Origin: Plasmopara viticola
Lineage: Eukaryota; Oomycota; Peronosporomycetes; Peronosporales; Peronosporaceae
DNA: 64,000 nucleotides
Assembly: GCA_001695595.3 (NCBI GenBank)
Contig: MBPM02000009.1
Span: 1,364,001 to 1,428,000 of the forward strand
Direction: 5' to 3'
Part shown: positions 11,811 through 24,912 of the stretch, piece after piece
How positions within the stretch are numbered: position 1 is the stretch's first letter
How the letters are laid out: every line of letters starts with the position of its first letter
Notes under the pieces: generated by a model
The model's database searches: none
What the model was told of the DNA's origin: nothing
What the model saw: the letters and a program-made list of their open reading frames with translations, nothing else
Program-made: the position numbers and the translations under genes

Positions 11811-14768
11811 TCCTAGCGTGTGAACTTGGTAAGCTTAAAACCCAATGTGTGTAAATCTGTCGTAATATTGTCCGTATTGCAAACAAACGCGACATGAGAA
11901 AAGAGAAGATAGATGATCACATCCAATACATCTAAGCACTCAAAGTATATGTAAATTATGAATTTCATTTAAAACTTCCTACTCACAATGGCGCGACCCA
12001 AAAGGCAATTCTCTGTGCTTTTTCGGCCCCCGTCATTTCTTTCTGATCTCTTCACACTTTGTCAAGTAAAAGCTTGTTGGCTCGTCTTAACCAAAACTTA
12101 CGGTCACCAATACGAACGGCTGAACACACTTTTTGTCGTAAAAATTGTTCAGCTACCTTGAAGAAGTTTACAAAGCAAATATTATTGGTGATTCCGAGCA
12201 ACGTCCAAATGTCATTATATAAAAAACACATCTTTTCAGCATTATTTTACTCTAAGAGTTGTCGGCGTATCCTTTTCACTATGAGGGTCCAACAAAACTA
12301 ATTATGATGCCAAGCGTAGTGGACAGAATCAAGTAAAAAAACCATGCATTTTAACAAAGTAAGGCGTTACAGCTTGACCACCTATCTGATTTCAAAAAGT
12401 GGTCATTTATAAGGTACGGTGGCTTTGATTTTAATCAGTTCCTTAAGGAAAGAATAAAAGTACAAACAGTGGTCAACTTACTAACGTGCTCGCCGAGATA
12501 GGCAATTTGGGCTTCTCTCTATGATGATAGACAGCTTTTTAAAAGAAAATTGTACCTATCTTCAACAAGTCTTTCGTATAGTCTAGCTTCATATTTGGAA
12601 ACCGCCATTTCATTTAAACGGACTTTCGGTTATTCATCATGTGCTAATCTGGGTTAGATTTATGATGCCCTCGAAAGACAAATTTAAATGTAAAGCTCCT
12701 GCGGCTAATGCATTCTCTTTTTTTACAATTACATCAGAAAGTAGAATTAGAAGAAATTGCAACAGCCTAAAAGCTTCAAGCTATTTATTACATAGAGCTA
12801 GAGCTCGTAAACAGTCCTTCCTTAGAATAATATACATATTCTTACATCCTTCATCTTTAAGGTTTAAGTTACCGGAAACCATATGCTAGGACCAAGTTGT
12901 CTTTTAAGCAGGATACTGGTAGCTATCCGACCCATTTGAAGCGGGATTGATTTTCTCCCAATATACCAGGAAGCTTCTTCAATTAGTCGGTTGACTAATC
13001 TACGCAACTACCACACATTCATTTAACAGGTGGTTGGCAGGGTAAACACAGTACTTAGATGTCATTGATCGTTCACTCTGGTGACCAATCCTTAGCTGAA
13101 TTCTATGGTATCGAGCCAAATCGCACCTCGTCCCAGGTAGAGTGACAAGCCACTCGACCCTGAAGGTTAAAAGACTTATTAACATTGACTTAAATCTATA
13201 TGGAACCCATAAGCAAGAGCTGGCGCGGAATGCTGGTAGCTATCAGACTCACTATGAGATCGGGTTTTATACGCCTCACTGATCGATCAGGCTTTTTTTG
13301 TCAGTGGTGCTTTAGACTAAGTCGAGAAGTACTTATTGTCTATACCCTCTAATGTGGATGTTTATAAGGCTTACTTTTACTGCAAGGATAATCGACACTT
13401 GCGGCTCAAGTAAGCCTCTGCAGCGAACAAATGGATATTCGAAGACCTTGAGAACTTATACTCGGATGCCGTATTTTATACGATACTGCAAGCTTGGCTT
13501 TTTTTATCAGACCTCAGCGATGTATTAGGTGCTAACGATAAGATAGTCGGTTGATCAAAAGAGGGTCTGTACTTTTAAAAGAAATTGAAAATCATCCATA
13601 TTATTGGATATGGTTGTGAGAAGCATTATTGCTCGGAATGGCGATCCTGATAAAATGTTGTTCCAAAGAAATATTTCGACTAGTTTGGGCTCAAAGAGTC
13701 TAAAAATTTAGCTGAAGGAAATGCAGCGGGCTCACACGAACCCTGTGTGTTACGCTTACCACTGATACTTTCATACCAAGGCTAATAAGCCACGCGTTAT
13801 TTCGTCCAAATTATATCTTACTACTGAGGAGCTAGCAAAACAGAACAAGGTTATGTGCACAATGCTTGTTGCATGTTCGTAGGATTTTTTACGCTTATTG
13901 AAAAAGAATACCCTCACAAGCTGTTATTAATGATTCTGGCGAAACCTTTTCTACATTTCGAAACCTAAGAATGATACAGTCTGGATCAAAAGCATACTAG
14001 CCCTAGAAGTCGGGTGAATAGCGAGCTGCGTCTCGTATTAGCACCAAGCATAGAACAAATGTCGAGAATTCGGACTCACGCTTCTCGAAGTGATAACGAT
14101 AAAAGCCGTGTTGCTACACGCGTCTGACTTTTAAAAGGGTGCCAGTAGTGCAGAAAGCTTTACTTTGTATACGCTTAAAGTACACCTCAAAACAAAATTT
14201 TAATGATTAATTCTTAGCGTGACGATGACAGCACTGCACAATCAGGGGCAGCTCGCGTCTTTCATTATCAGCATTTGAAGCGTATACCTTGCTGACTTTT
14301 GAACTCGTACGACTTGCCGAATCCGTTTATTTATTACAACATCGGCTTATGATTTGAGTATTCTCACGCTAGCCTTCGCGATATTCCAGCACCTGCAAGG
14401 TTACGTCATTCTCTATCCTGCGTGCTTGTTAAGCAGTGGCGGTAGCCCGGCTCGTCATGACAGAATCTGGATTCACATGTATGGCGGCCGGAGCTGCCAT
14501 TGCTTCATCATCTGCGACAATTGACAAGTCATTGGCCACTTGTTGACTCAGAACCTTCGTTTGCCGAAAATTATCTGCAAAGCGCTACTACATGAATTAT
14601 TAAAACGCCGTCCTGATCTAGGCGACACATCTCTGCTATATAAGAGTCAAAAATTAACGGGCTTTGATTCACATAACTTTACCACTAGCTGTGTTTGGAG
14701 CCAAATTGAACTCCTAATAAAATACGTGCGGGAACGCAGAGATGGCTCAAGCTCTGCTTGCTACGATC

Positions 14769-14901
14769 CATAAGCCTGCTGAGCCAAGTCTCAAGACCTC
14801 AAAATTCTGTATGTACATGCAGCAAGTATTTCATTGCGGTAAAACATAAGCCTGCTGAGCAGAATCTTGCACTAAGATCTCAAAATTCTGTATGTACGTG
14901 C
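14769..14901. repeat. short imperfect tandem duplication
   Basis: CATAAGCCTGCTGAGC occurs at 14769-14784 and again at 14845-14860. Each copy is followed by a matching tail, TCAAAATTCTGTATGTAC, ending near 14816 and 14896. The two copies are about 76-80 bp apart and differ by small indels. It looks like a local duplication of about 75 bp; no function is apparent. Confidence 0.65.
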
Positions 14902-15390
14902 ACTATATGTATCCGAAGTCTGCATTCCATATGAATGACACATATCACCGTGTCGACTGTTCCACCTACACAGCTCTCTTTGTCCGTATATAACATATTG
15001 GGCTCGAGCGCCCGGTTGGCCAAAAAAGCTTGGCTGTCGACCGATACAGCAATTTCTCCTATACTATCCGTTTTTTGCTCTCTCTGGTACAAGCTGTCTT
15101 CTGACATTCTCAGCACTGAGATTGACAGATTAACTGGCCATTCGCTTTTCCCGTTCCAAATTGCTGGCCCCGCGCTCCTTTTACTCGCTTAATTTTTTTT
15201 CTTCTTTAACTGCCCACAAGAGAGTCTATCAACATATCACTGATCGCTGGCCTAATCACTTGTTTGGTCGCTGTTAGCAACTACTCGCTCAATCATTTGC
15301 TGAGCATGGGCGCAGGCTAAAGCACTCACCGATTATGTACGACTCGGCCCCTTGCATGCGGTCACAGCATATCGAATAAACCCGATACTT

Positions 15391-15430
15391 TTGTATTGCA
15401 ATACAAGCATACAACCTGAGTTCAGGTTGT
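15391..15430. repeat. two adjacent perfect palindromes
   Basis: Positions 15391-15406 (TTGTATTGCAATACAA) are a perfect 16-bp palindrome. Five bases later, 15411-15430 (ACAACCTGAGTTCAGGTTGT) form a second inverted repeat with 9-bp arms and a 2-bp centre. They could be a protein-binding site, a foldback scar or chance. No gene is nearby. Confidence 0.5.
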
Positions 15431-18400
15431 AAAACCACAATAGAATTGTAGCTAGGCATGTTGTGGTAGTAATGCATACAAGTAAAACAAGCCTTAAATG
15501 ATATTTCATCTATGAAAAAAGCGAGTCTTCGCATGGTGGAAGCATGCACGATATACGGCAAGCCTACGACCAAACGTAAATTGTACTCTTTGTGTCACAT
15601 ACTGACATTTTATCCTCATCCCTTGCCAGTACGAAATCATATGCTACTCTACAGATTACGTAGCAACATGCAAGTTTTTTTTTGCTCTTTGAAATTCGAA
15701 GCTTTGATTTTTTCACGAGTTGCCTAAACTCACAATTGCGCTACTAGACATAAATAAAAAAAAAAAATCAGCCTCATTTGCACTTTTAGTGTCATGCCGA
15801 AAAAAGTTCATTAAAACAGCAATTGATAGGCAAAGCTATTTTGAGCTACAGGGCAAAGCTAGACGCGCAGATAAGCAGATGATCTAGATGATATTTTGTA
15901 AACGGGTGAGCTTGAGAAGTGTCGAACTATCAGATCTTAATCGACTAAAGTCATCCTTTCCTGGCTCAATTGGAACGCTTCGGATAAGGCAGAGTGAGGC
16001 TTTCTTAGCTTATTATCGGTTTAATAAGCATTATTATCCAACACATCAAGAGCCAGATGGCTGCTGCCTGCAATACAACCATAAAAAAGCAAAAAGACAT
16101 TTTAGTGTACCTTGGCTGCACTTGGCTTGACACGATGGCTAGAAATGGCTAATTGAGGTGGGTATGTGTTAAAAATAATTAAAAATTTAAACTACAACCT
16201 ACTGCTCAGATCAGTTCACTTCAGACCGAGACCAGTGAATAATTGTCTACTAAAAATTGTATTTTTGCCATGCCTTCTTTATGCGTAGTAGTGCATGAAT
16301 ATGTCACATCTGGTAAACGTAGTCGTCATTACTATGCCTTAACGGGTTATAGATTGTTGACTTGAGCGCTCGCAATAGCTCTAAAAAATATGTGGACCTT
16401 TTTGCAATGACCGGATTGATAGTTTACGTTGATCGAAAGACGTGCTGATTTTTCGTGTTTTATTGTGGTTGCATTTGAAGCTCTTTTTTCTGCCAAGCAG
16501 GTAAGAGGTAAGTCCTACTGTGAAGTCCAAGTCGGTGGAACCGAAATCGTCCCGAAAGAAAAAATTACAGCTCCCTCTCTTTTATATAAATCAAGTTCTT
16601 AAGGGGCCATAATTAGATGACCAAAAAAGGCGTTTAAAGCCAATTGACCAGACTATCTGATTCCGTGAAGCACAAGAAAGAGAAGCTAAAAAATCGTTTC
16701 TATGGCGAGCTTTGAGTGCGCCAGCCTTTACGCTTTTCCGCCTGTGAGGGAGAATTCCAATACTACAATATACAATAGAATTAGTCGGCGATCTTTATTG
16801 CTGACGCCACTCTTCGAGAAAGTCAAGATCGCTGTATTTCTGAACAACCTAAGGGGAGTTCTCCTTTCATTCCGCTCTGTAGAAGACAAACGACAAGAAA
16901 AGAAGCAGTTAAAATCATCACTTCAAAGAAGTACAGCCATAAGTAAGCTCGTTTATGCGAAATGTGGTGGATCGACTTCTCGTTTTATAGGCCTCAGAGT
17001 AGTGGTGTGGGTCCGTTGACTCGAGTCCGCTCCCATTAAGGTGAAGTGCCACCAAGGTTAAGCAACATTCGCCTATTTTAGCTGCACTAAGCAAGAGCAC
17101 ATAATCCTTGCCTGGTTCAAAGAGAGTCAGTGGAAAAGGCTTTAATAATACCATAGGCTTTTGCAAGATTACTACGTCTTAAGAGCCAGGCAAATACCGG
17201 GGTGATAAAGTAAGTCTTAATAATTAGTAAGTGGTCGATACCTACAATGAGAACTTAGCTCCCGATAGCTTCACAACTAAAAAAATGCACTGGTGGACTG
17301 ACACGTATGTACGTATGTACAAAAAAACAGTATTTGTTAATTTTAGCGCGTCGCAAAGTTCCGTGCACTAGCAATGATATCGGTCAGGCAAATTTCAAAA
17401 AAGCAGCGAAACAAAGTCTTCTTCGTTTTACTGGCTTTTGCTACGGCTACACCGTTTTTTTTGCCTATTCTGTGTTGATGTAGTGTAGAATTGCAAATTG
17501 AGTATGCATATGTATAATAATAATTTTCGAGCGTATAATCTTTAACGCGAAAAATTAGTGACATTCATATTTCAGCGTCAGAGTTGAAATTTTTGGATCG
17601 CTGTAAAATAAATTTAGGCGAGATATCTTTTTATAATGTCATTACCATCAAATACTGTTAAATTGTTCAGACAGTATACACCATGGTATCATTAAACAGA
17701 TTCTTAAGTCTTTATTAAACAGTCGCAACCCCCAATTTTGTGACACCTTATTATCTAAGGTAATTTTAGTCCAAAGTTAGAAAGTCAGTTTGCCAAGTTC
17801 CTTCAAAACAGTTCGCTCATTCACCTTGATTTTTTCGACTTATCCCCCCGGGTCGGTTTATGGTACGGTCTCATTTAGCCGAGGAATCTGAGAATTTTAA
17901 CAACACGGAGTCATTTTTTGTCCTTGACGAAGATACCTATAAGCTTATCCGGGGTATGCTGTAGCTGAAAAGGGACCACAACTCGACCAATTAGAAGGCA
18001 ACATCATAGTAATTATTCGCTTAAATAAACGCAGTGTGAGATTAATGATGTATTGTTTGTTGAAGATAACATAGGTGCTGCTGCTTTTCCCGAACGTAGA
18101 CGTGACAACATCTTAAACATCTCTTAGCAAGAAATTAACTTCTATGAGGAGCACGCTAAAGACGCTAAAGATAGCGCTCTAAGTATGGGTAATAACATTT
18201 TCCCAACACTGGATAGAAAAGCACAGCAAGTAATTGGAAGAGGTACCACTATCTTAAGTGGATAGCATAGCACCACTACCTACGAATAGCACAATTCTAC
18301 TAGCGGGTATTATCGTCCCCTTAGACTTTGTCTGAATCACACGAACCGAAGTCTACTAAGTATAACATAATATTGCAAAAAGGAAATAAGAATTTGATAC

Positions 18401-21400
18401 AAAAATGATTTACCCTGTGACTGACAAAAAGACATTTTCCACTAATAGTCGATAATTAAACCATCCACTTTGTTAATGAAAAAAATTTAAATTTATTTTT
18501 GAAGTAGGTTTCTGAGAAAAGTACCGGTTTTTTTTACTTCGATACATATTCAAAGTTGATTTTTTGGTAGGTGTGTTCTAATAGAAGCAGTGCTGAAGTT
18601 AACAGAGCTGTTAAGCTCTTGGCTACACCAAAAGTCGAATATGTTCAAAGATGGCCCATTCATTAATACAATCATACGAACTTGTAATTTTACATATACA
18701 TGTCTTGGATTAGCCTCAAAGACAGTGTAAGGTGCGCTATGACACAGAGAATCTTAATAATACAAGACATCTAGTTTTAAACTATTTGCTCTTAAAAGAA
18801 TCAAAGAAAGGGGCTAAGTCTAGCAAGCTAATGCTTAAGTTTATGCTGGTCACTTAAAGCCTCTCTTCGACAACCATTCAAGAATTTTACGGGAGACAAT
18901 GTTAGCCGGACTTTTAATTAGCTCTTACTCATTGCTAGGGCTGTCTTTCTTAAATTTAAAGTCTATTTCGTACCAAGCTGGGTCTTGGCCTCCGAGAATT
19001 GCTTTGGGCTTTGATGACTTTGATGGTGAGATTTTTCTCATTATTGGTGAGGCTGACGGCAAGTCTAGCACCTTTTTCGATGAGGGTGTTTCGCTTAAAG
19101 TTGGGTTGTTTATTTATCCGCAACGGGAAAAGCAAACGCACATTTTCGCTGTAGTAGAGTGGACATTCGTATAAGGTTATCTTTGCCCGTGCAATCATCT
19201 AATGGGCTCAAGACGTCTTACTCACAGCTTACACCGCAGGACAGCCTTTGTCTAGGCGCACCATTTTCTTGAAGGCTTAGACCCAGACACAGAAAAGTAG
19301 TTTGGTTCATTATACTTTTTGTATTTTGGCCCGGTCAGGGCTAAATGACTCATCCAACTGGCAATCTTCTTTAATGCCTCTTTGAGTATTTTCATGACTA
19401 AGCCAGCGGTTCATATAAGATCCAAAGTGTACTCATCCCTCTCTTATCAAATAATCCGAGTCTAAGTGAGGAAGAATGCAATAAGCAATTACATTTGATT
19501 CAAAAAGGGGTATATTCGTTTAAAGAAACGTAAAGAGATTGGTGGTCTTGGGTGCACGACAGGCATTCGATCGGTAAAAATATACATTTGCATGCTAAGA
19601 TTAACAAAAAACACTTATGTGATATGTATGAGTTGGTGCTGAAAGTGCGAAATCGAACTAGGTCGACTTTTGAGAATTTATAGCAAGATTTAATCAAATT
19701 AATTCGCATAAATTACGGCATTTGTCAAGCTGCAATCCGTTCCGCATTTCATTCCTATATACTGAGGCCAGTAAATAGTCATTGATCGGAAGATCGTATA
19801 TTTTCTTGCAAACTTTTTCTGTGCAGGATGCTGTAAATTTTAGTAATATTAGTGGTTCATAGAGCCGATGGTATATTCGAAAGCATCGTAAATGACGTGA
19901 AGCGGTGTTGTCACGTTCGACAAAGCTTGAAATGTTGTTCGCTGGATACTTTTTTGTTGCATTAAATAATCTGGCACCAACTCTCCCAAAGCCGCTAAAT
20001 TTTCTTTTAATTTGATATCTCTCGGTCGGGTGGTGTAATGAATGTCATTGATGCAGTCGACGAGAGTCGTGTGACGTGCCTACCGTTATCTGAGAGGTCA
20101 ACTGAATCTCTGAACTGCCTTCTATGTTAATCCCAGCAGATATTTTCCGCTCGATGTAAGCTTCAGCGCCAAACACTATGTTCACGCGTCGCGAGAGCCT
20201 TGTTGAAGCCACGTCTCCCTTGGCATCAATGAAAGAAGATTGGCTCAAAAGGAGCCAATGTTCAGCCTGGACTTACGGCAGCTAAGCGATAACTTTTAGC
20301 ACCGCATCAAATTCTGCATTGATATAACAAAAGTGAACAGACGAGAAAGGTAATTTGTACCTAGTACGCAAATGCCTTTAACAATTTTGTTTAACAATAC
20401 ATCTGCCACGATTTAGCTGTAGAAAATTTTCTGGGGTAGGGTAAGCTTCAGGGTGTTCCGACGTATTTTCCAACCATGTTGAATAAAGTAATTTACATTC
20501 GCAAGCATTTATACAAATTTGCTCACTTGTCGGGACGTGAAAAAAAAAACACCTCCGATATATATAAGCTTCAATAAAGTGCCAAGCCAGACACAGTGCG
20601 CGTAACTTCGAGCACGGGTGAAAAGACAATTCAAAGTGCGGCCAAGAGATCGTGCCCTACATGCGAAGAGCTCGATGGTGCTGACTTCTATCGCATTTTT
20701 CTTCGAACAACCGTGTCGTAGACGGCTTAACTGACTCCTTTAAAATTTGTGGACTGGATTTAAAGGCACGCTAAAACTAAAACAATATATTGATTAGTAG
20801 GAGCGGTGGTTTTAGTTAATATTTTATTTTTTGCCTAAATAGTGGAGGTGGTGATCTAGGAATAATGGATGATATACCGCTTTCTAGCGCCCATAACAGC
20901 GGCGGTTTTTACAATGCACTTCGCATTAAGATACCAGTGGCCCTGGCATTCTGAAATTACCAACAATATATATTCTCTTCTCGTCCTTACGCCTTCTTTC
21001 CGGAACCAACAGTCACAAAGCACTAAACAGCTAGTGCATGAGATTGTCCTAGCGCCGTAGCAATTAGCTAACATTTTTTTCTAAACTACTCCAGATCCCT
21101 GAGATCCATAAGTTGAAGATGAGTACTTATGTCATAGGACTTTATATACATAATGATTGGATTGACCGTCGGTTGATACGTCACTATTTTTCGTGATAAA
21201 TACCAAGCTTTGACGGTTACTCAAAGCACACAGTCTTATGCTGTTTTTTATACTCAACCTTATGGTCAGCACGGTCATTGTTATGAGTATAATTCGCCGT
21301 CGTATGATGACCCAGTCCTGGCCCACAATGAAGAGCAAGCATCCGAGCAAGGCTTCGAGAAGGTGCTGGGAGCACTTTAGAGCTCACTTGAGACTCGGAG

Positions 21401-21621
21401 TAATGAGAATAAATTCACCTAGCAACCAATTTGTGGGGTGCATCAATATTGTGTAAGATTGTTGAAAGTGTAGGCCGGGTCATGCCTCAAGACCTTAGAA
21501 GTCCGGACAAAAGACGATCCGTTTTGTCCGTAAAATCAAGTTTACGCTTTCTACCAATTTGTCACTTAAAAATCAGTAATACCATGTTTTCCACGATAAA
21601 GATGTACAGGGTCGCTCGTTC

Positions 21622-22167
21622 ATGTTTATCCAAAATAATTTACAGATTATAGTGAAGAGTTTGAAGACCTACTGGTTATGTTCAGCCGCCGTTTTTCAGA
21701 AGTCTGAAAATCATTTTTATCAGAAAAGTGGCCTTAAAATGAGGCCTAAAAGGGGTGGCTTTTCGATATACTATTTCATTGATCTACAAAGCTTACGTGC
21801 TTTGAAGAGCTTGCAATTCTCAACTTGGGCCTTTTATATAAAAGGGACTAAGAAGCTCTCTCACAAAGAAGCAGCTTACGTCGGTTGGTGGGTCAATCAG
21901 CTCCTCGCCCACTGTATAATGACTGCGTATTGGACTTTCCACCGAGAGTTTTCACCCTTGACGCTTTCCTCTTACTTGTGGCCCTCGACATCAATGCATC
22001 AGGACCTCATGAACGAGTACGTTCCAAATTTTAGGTCACTTTCGTTGGTTCTACATAGCATTGACCGTACGAATGAGACTTTTGGCATGGCTGGTGAGTC
22101 TGATGACAAGTCTATCGACTATTGGAGCGTACCCACCGCTGTTTCAACAACAGCGCGTTTGATGTGA
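21622..22167 (+). other. unrecognised 181-aa open frame, probably a gene or transposon relic
   Basis: This is the longest open frame in the desert. From about residue 50 onward it has convincing protein character: Trp/Tyr/His-rich segments, balanced charge and a higher G+C content than its flanks. It ends in an acidic, Ser-rich tail. The first 50 residues are less convincing. I recognise no domain, and no splice-compatible exons are obvious on either side. It may be the surviving part of a retroelement gag-like or host gene. Confidence 0.3.
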
Positions 22168-23065
22168 CTTTTATTCCACTTCTAGCGATTAAAGAGTCAG
22201 GTGAGTGTCTGCCGATGGGCCCGCGACGCTCCTGACATTTTTATCACCCAAAGGAGGAGGTGCCTGCGGACTATCGGGCTAGAGATAAACGATAAGTGTG
22301 GGTCGTCTCTAGTATAGAATGAATTTTTGTTTAAGAGCCTTCTTTGCCGCCTATTCAACTGTTTGTAATACAGTGGCAGTATTTGTGGTAGGCGCACCTT
22401 TATAGCCGGCACAGCCTGTTTGTAGTCGCAGCCTTACGAAGGTCGATTCTGGTAAAAAAATATCGTTGAAACCTTCTTAGGCTTGGTCATATAACAAAAA
22501 TTCACAGACGGGCAGCCTTCTTTGCTGCCTGTCTAACAACGATCGAATATATGTAAAAGTTAAGGGATGATGGGTGACACTCCTACTGGATGTAGTTCAC
22601 ATGTTTGTGTGGGAGGAATCGTAACATAAAGCCGAGCTTTTGTAGCACGAGCTGACTTTTCGCTAGAAGGGTTTTTAAATTATGGCACAACAGCGATATT
22701 CGCATACTGACGTCCCTGTCTAAATCGCATCTGGATAAAATCACAAGGATCAGAATGCATCAAATAAATTAGTCGTTTAATCGCTAACCATTGCACTCGT
22801 CGATCCACTCAAATCGTTTACTTATAATGTACATCTACATCTTCCGTGTCTTCGGGCTGTGTGATTTCGTCAAACCCAAAGTAAGAACCTAAATTAATCT
22901 ACGTAAACGTTCCATAGTAAAACTGATTGAGTCGCAGTGTAACATATTCATTATTTGTGCTCTTTTTGATAATGTGTGTATGACTTTTCAATACAATTCT
23001 TACCCTATCAGCTAAAGTATAGAGAATCAAACCCTCTAATAAGTAGTAGATGCATATCTATTAGA

Positions 23066-24830
23066 ATGAACTCTGCAAGCGCGGCACTGGCGGAGCAGCT
23101 TGTACCAGCCACGTACGTGCAACAGGGTCTTGAGGCAACTAAATCGCGTGAAAAGCTAGTGACAACGTTGCTTGCCCAGCGTCGTCTTCCCGATGAAGGC
23201 TGGGACGACGTCAACGTCGAGCTGCTCCTGCATACGCTTTCAGCCATGGACAGCAACAATTTCAGAGGTAGCGCAGGTAGTGGTGAACGCGAAGGTCGTG
23301 TGTTTTCTTCGCTGGTGGCTCGTCGTCATTTTTACTTTGCACATGGTGTGGGCAGATCAGGTGATGTAGCAGCAGTGCAACCCAAAGCCGCCGGATCTTC
23401 GCTCATGGTGCAGGTGGCGAACGCTTTGGCCAAAGACGTTCTTCGTCTTGCAGGCATGCGAGCAGTACAGTCTGCGCTGGTGCTACCAGTTGCAACTGGA
23501 ATGTCGCTCATGTTGGTGCTGCTGCAGTTAAAGGAGTCCAAGCCCGATGCACGCTACGTCATCTGGCCTCGAATCGACCAAAAGTCCTGTTTCAAGTCCA
23601 TCTTGGCTGCTGGATTGACACCTTTGATACTGGCTAATATCTTCGTGGCAATGGAGGATGGCAGTCCAGGTGGATACTTGCGTACGGACTTAGCAGGGAT
23701 GGCAACTCTGATGGATCAGTATGGGAATGACCAAATCTTGGCTGTGATGAGTACTACGAGCTGTTTTGCTCCAAGAGCGTATGATAGTGTTAAGGAAATT
23801 GCCGAGTTATGTCAAGAGCGAAAGATTGGTAGAAACGCGCGCGTACTGTCATCCGATTCTTAAGATGCACATGACTGACAACGATCTTGTGGCTGTTGGT
23901 GAAGCTCATGTTATCAATAATGCGTACGGGGTGCAGGCTTCCAAGTGTGTTCACGAAATTGAAGTAGCGATGAGATCGGGACGTGTGGATGCCGTGGTTC
24001 AGAGTCTTGACAAGAACTTCATGATGCCCGTGAGCGGAGCCATTGTCTGTTCAGCATCTAGTCGTATTGTCGGTAACGTAGCAAAGCTTTATCCTGGTCG
24101 TGCCAGCTCCACTCCTACTCTCGACTTTTTCATCACGATGCTTCAAATGGTTTGGCTAGTCAGCTAGGTATAAAAAGTTGATTCGATTTTGCAATGCTCA
24201 CTTGTTTTTTTGTAGGGAAAGAATGGCTATCGACGACTTCTGGATGAACGTAAACAACTTGCAGCTTACATGCGTGAGAAGCTTCTTACGCTGGCCACCG
24301 AGGAGGGTGAGCGTGTGCTACACGTCTCTAGCAACGAGGTAGATAAATCAAAGCTCGTATTGCAAGATTCTTTCATAATTTCATACCATCTTTGAATGCC
24401 CAGATCTCTTTTGCACTGACTTTGAGGACTTTTTGCCTGAAAGGGGCAAACGAGCAAGAGAGGTCGCGACAACTGACATTCCTTGGTTCCATGCTCTTTT
24501 CGCGTGGGGTGTCTGGTGCACGGTAAGATCTCAAGTCAGTGAGTGGACGTTCATCGTATTACTGACTTGAAGATCGATACCAGGGTTGTCTCCTGTCTCG
24601 ACCGCAAAACCATTGCTGGATTCGAATTTGACGCCTATGGTGCACATTATGACGGATTTCCTGTGCCATACATCACGTTTGCGTGTGCATTAGGTATGCA
24701 GCATAGGGAAGTGGACTTGCTAGTCACAAAACTGCGCAAAACAATCCATGAGTGGCGAGCAAAGCAAAAGCTGAGGCCGGCCGAATCAGATATGGAAACA
24801 ATGGGCGGAGTCGTGGAAATCAACAAGTAA
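23066..24830 (+). CDS. SEPSECS: O-phosphoseryl-tRNA(Sec) selenium transferase (selenocysteine synthase), five exons
   Basis: SepSecS turns O-phosphoseryl-tRNA(Sec) into selenocysteinyl-tRNA(Sec) with selenophosphate and PLP. Exons are 23066-23828, 23905-24149, 24216-24338, 24404-24522 and 24584-24830, giving 498 aa (human about 501). All four introns (76, 66, 65 and 61 bp) are GT-AG, and every junction keeps the family alignment in frame. Hallmarks include MDSNNF, GEREGRV, ARRHFYFAHGVGRSGD, AVQPKAAGSSL, WPRIDQKSCFKS and STTSCFAPRAYD. The PLP-lysine motif SLDKNF is in exon 2, and LGSMLFSRGVSGARVV spans the last junction. Ser replaces the usual first Gly after the lysine motif (PVSGA rather than PVGGA). 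The start at 23066 matches the family start; an in-frame ATG lies 90 bp upstream. It converges on CLU, 82 bp away. Confidence 0.93.
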
Positions 24831-24912
24831 TTGGTCTATGAATCGGTTGCCTGATTTTATCTCTGCTTCGACCTCCCTATTCTCCTGCTCCTGCACCCAT
24901 CAGCACGAATCT

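Larger units (their letters stand above)
11811..23065. other. gene desert with small repeats and palindromes
   Basis: No intact gene is visible across about 11 kb before the SepSecS start. Open frames are short and uninformative, apart from a 181-aa frame at 21622-22167. Local structure includes a duplicated segment at 14769-14901 and paired palindromes at 15391-15430. Imperfect direct repeats contain GGTAGCTATC near 12910 and 13234, and duplicated GCCTTCTTTG motifs occur near 22340 and 22515. Much of this is probably decayed transposon sequence, but I could not identify a family. Confidence 0.5.

Noticed and set aside
13560..14540. Possible retroelement reverse transcriptase relic
   Set aside because: Reading all frames gave no recognisable RT, integrase or protease motifs; the similarity was too vague to report.
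23766..24167. Apparent frameshift or separate gene inside SepSecS
   Set aside because: A 76-bp GT-AG intron (23829-23904) with a CTGAC-like branch site restores the exact family sequence, so it is splicing and not a frameshift.
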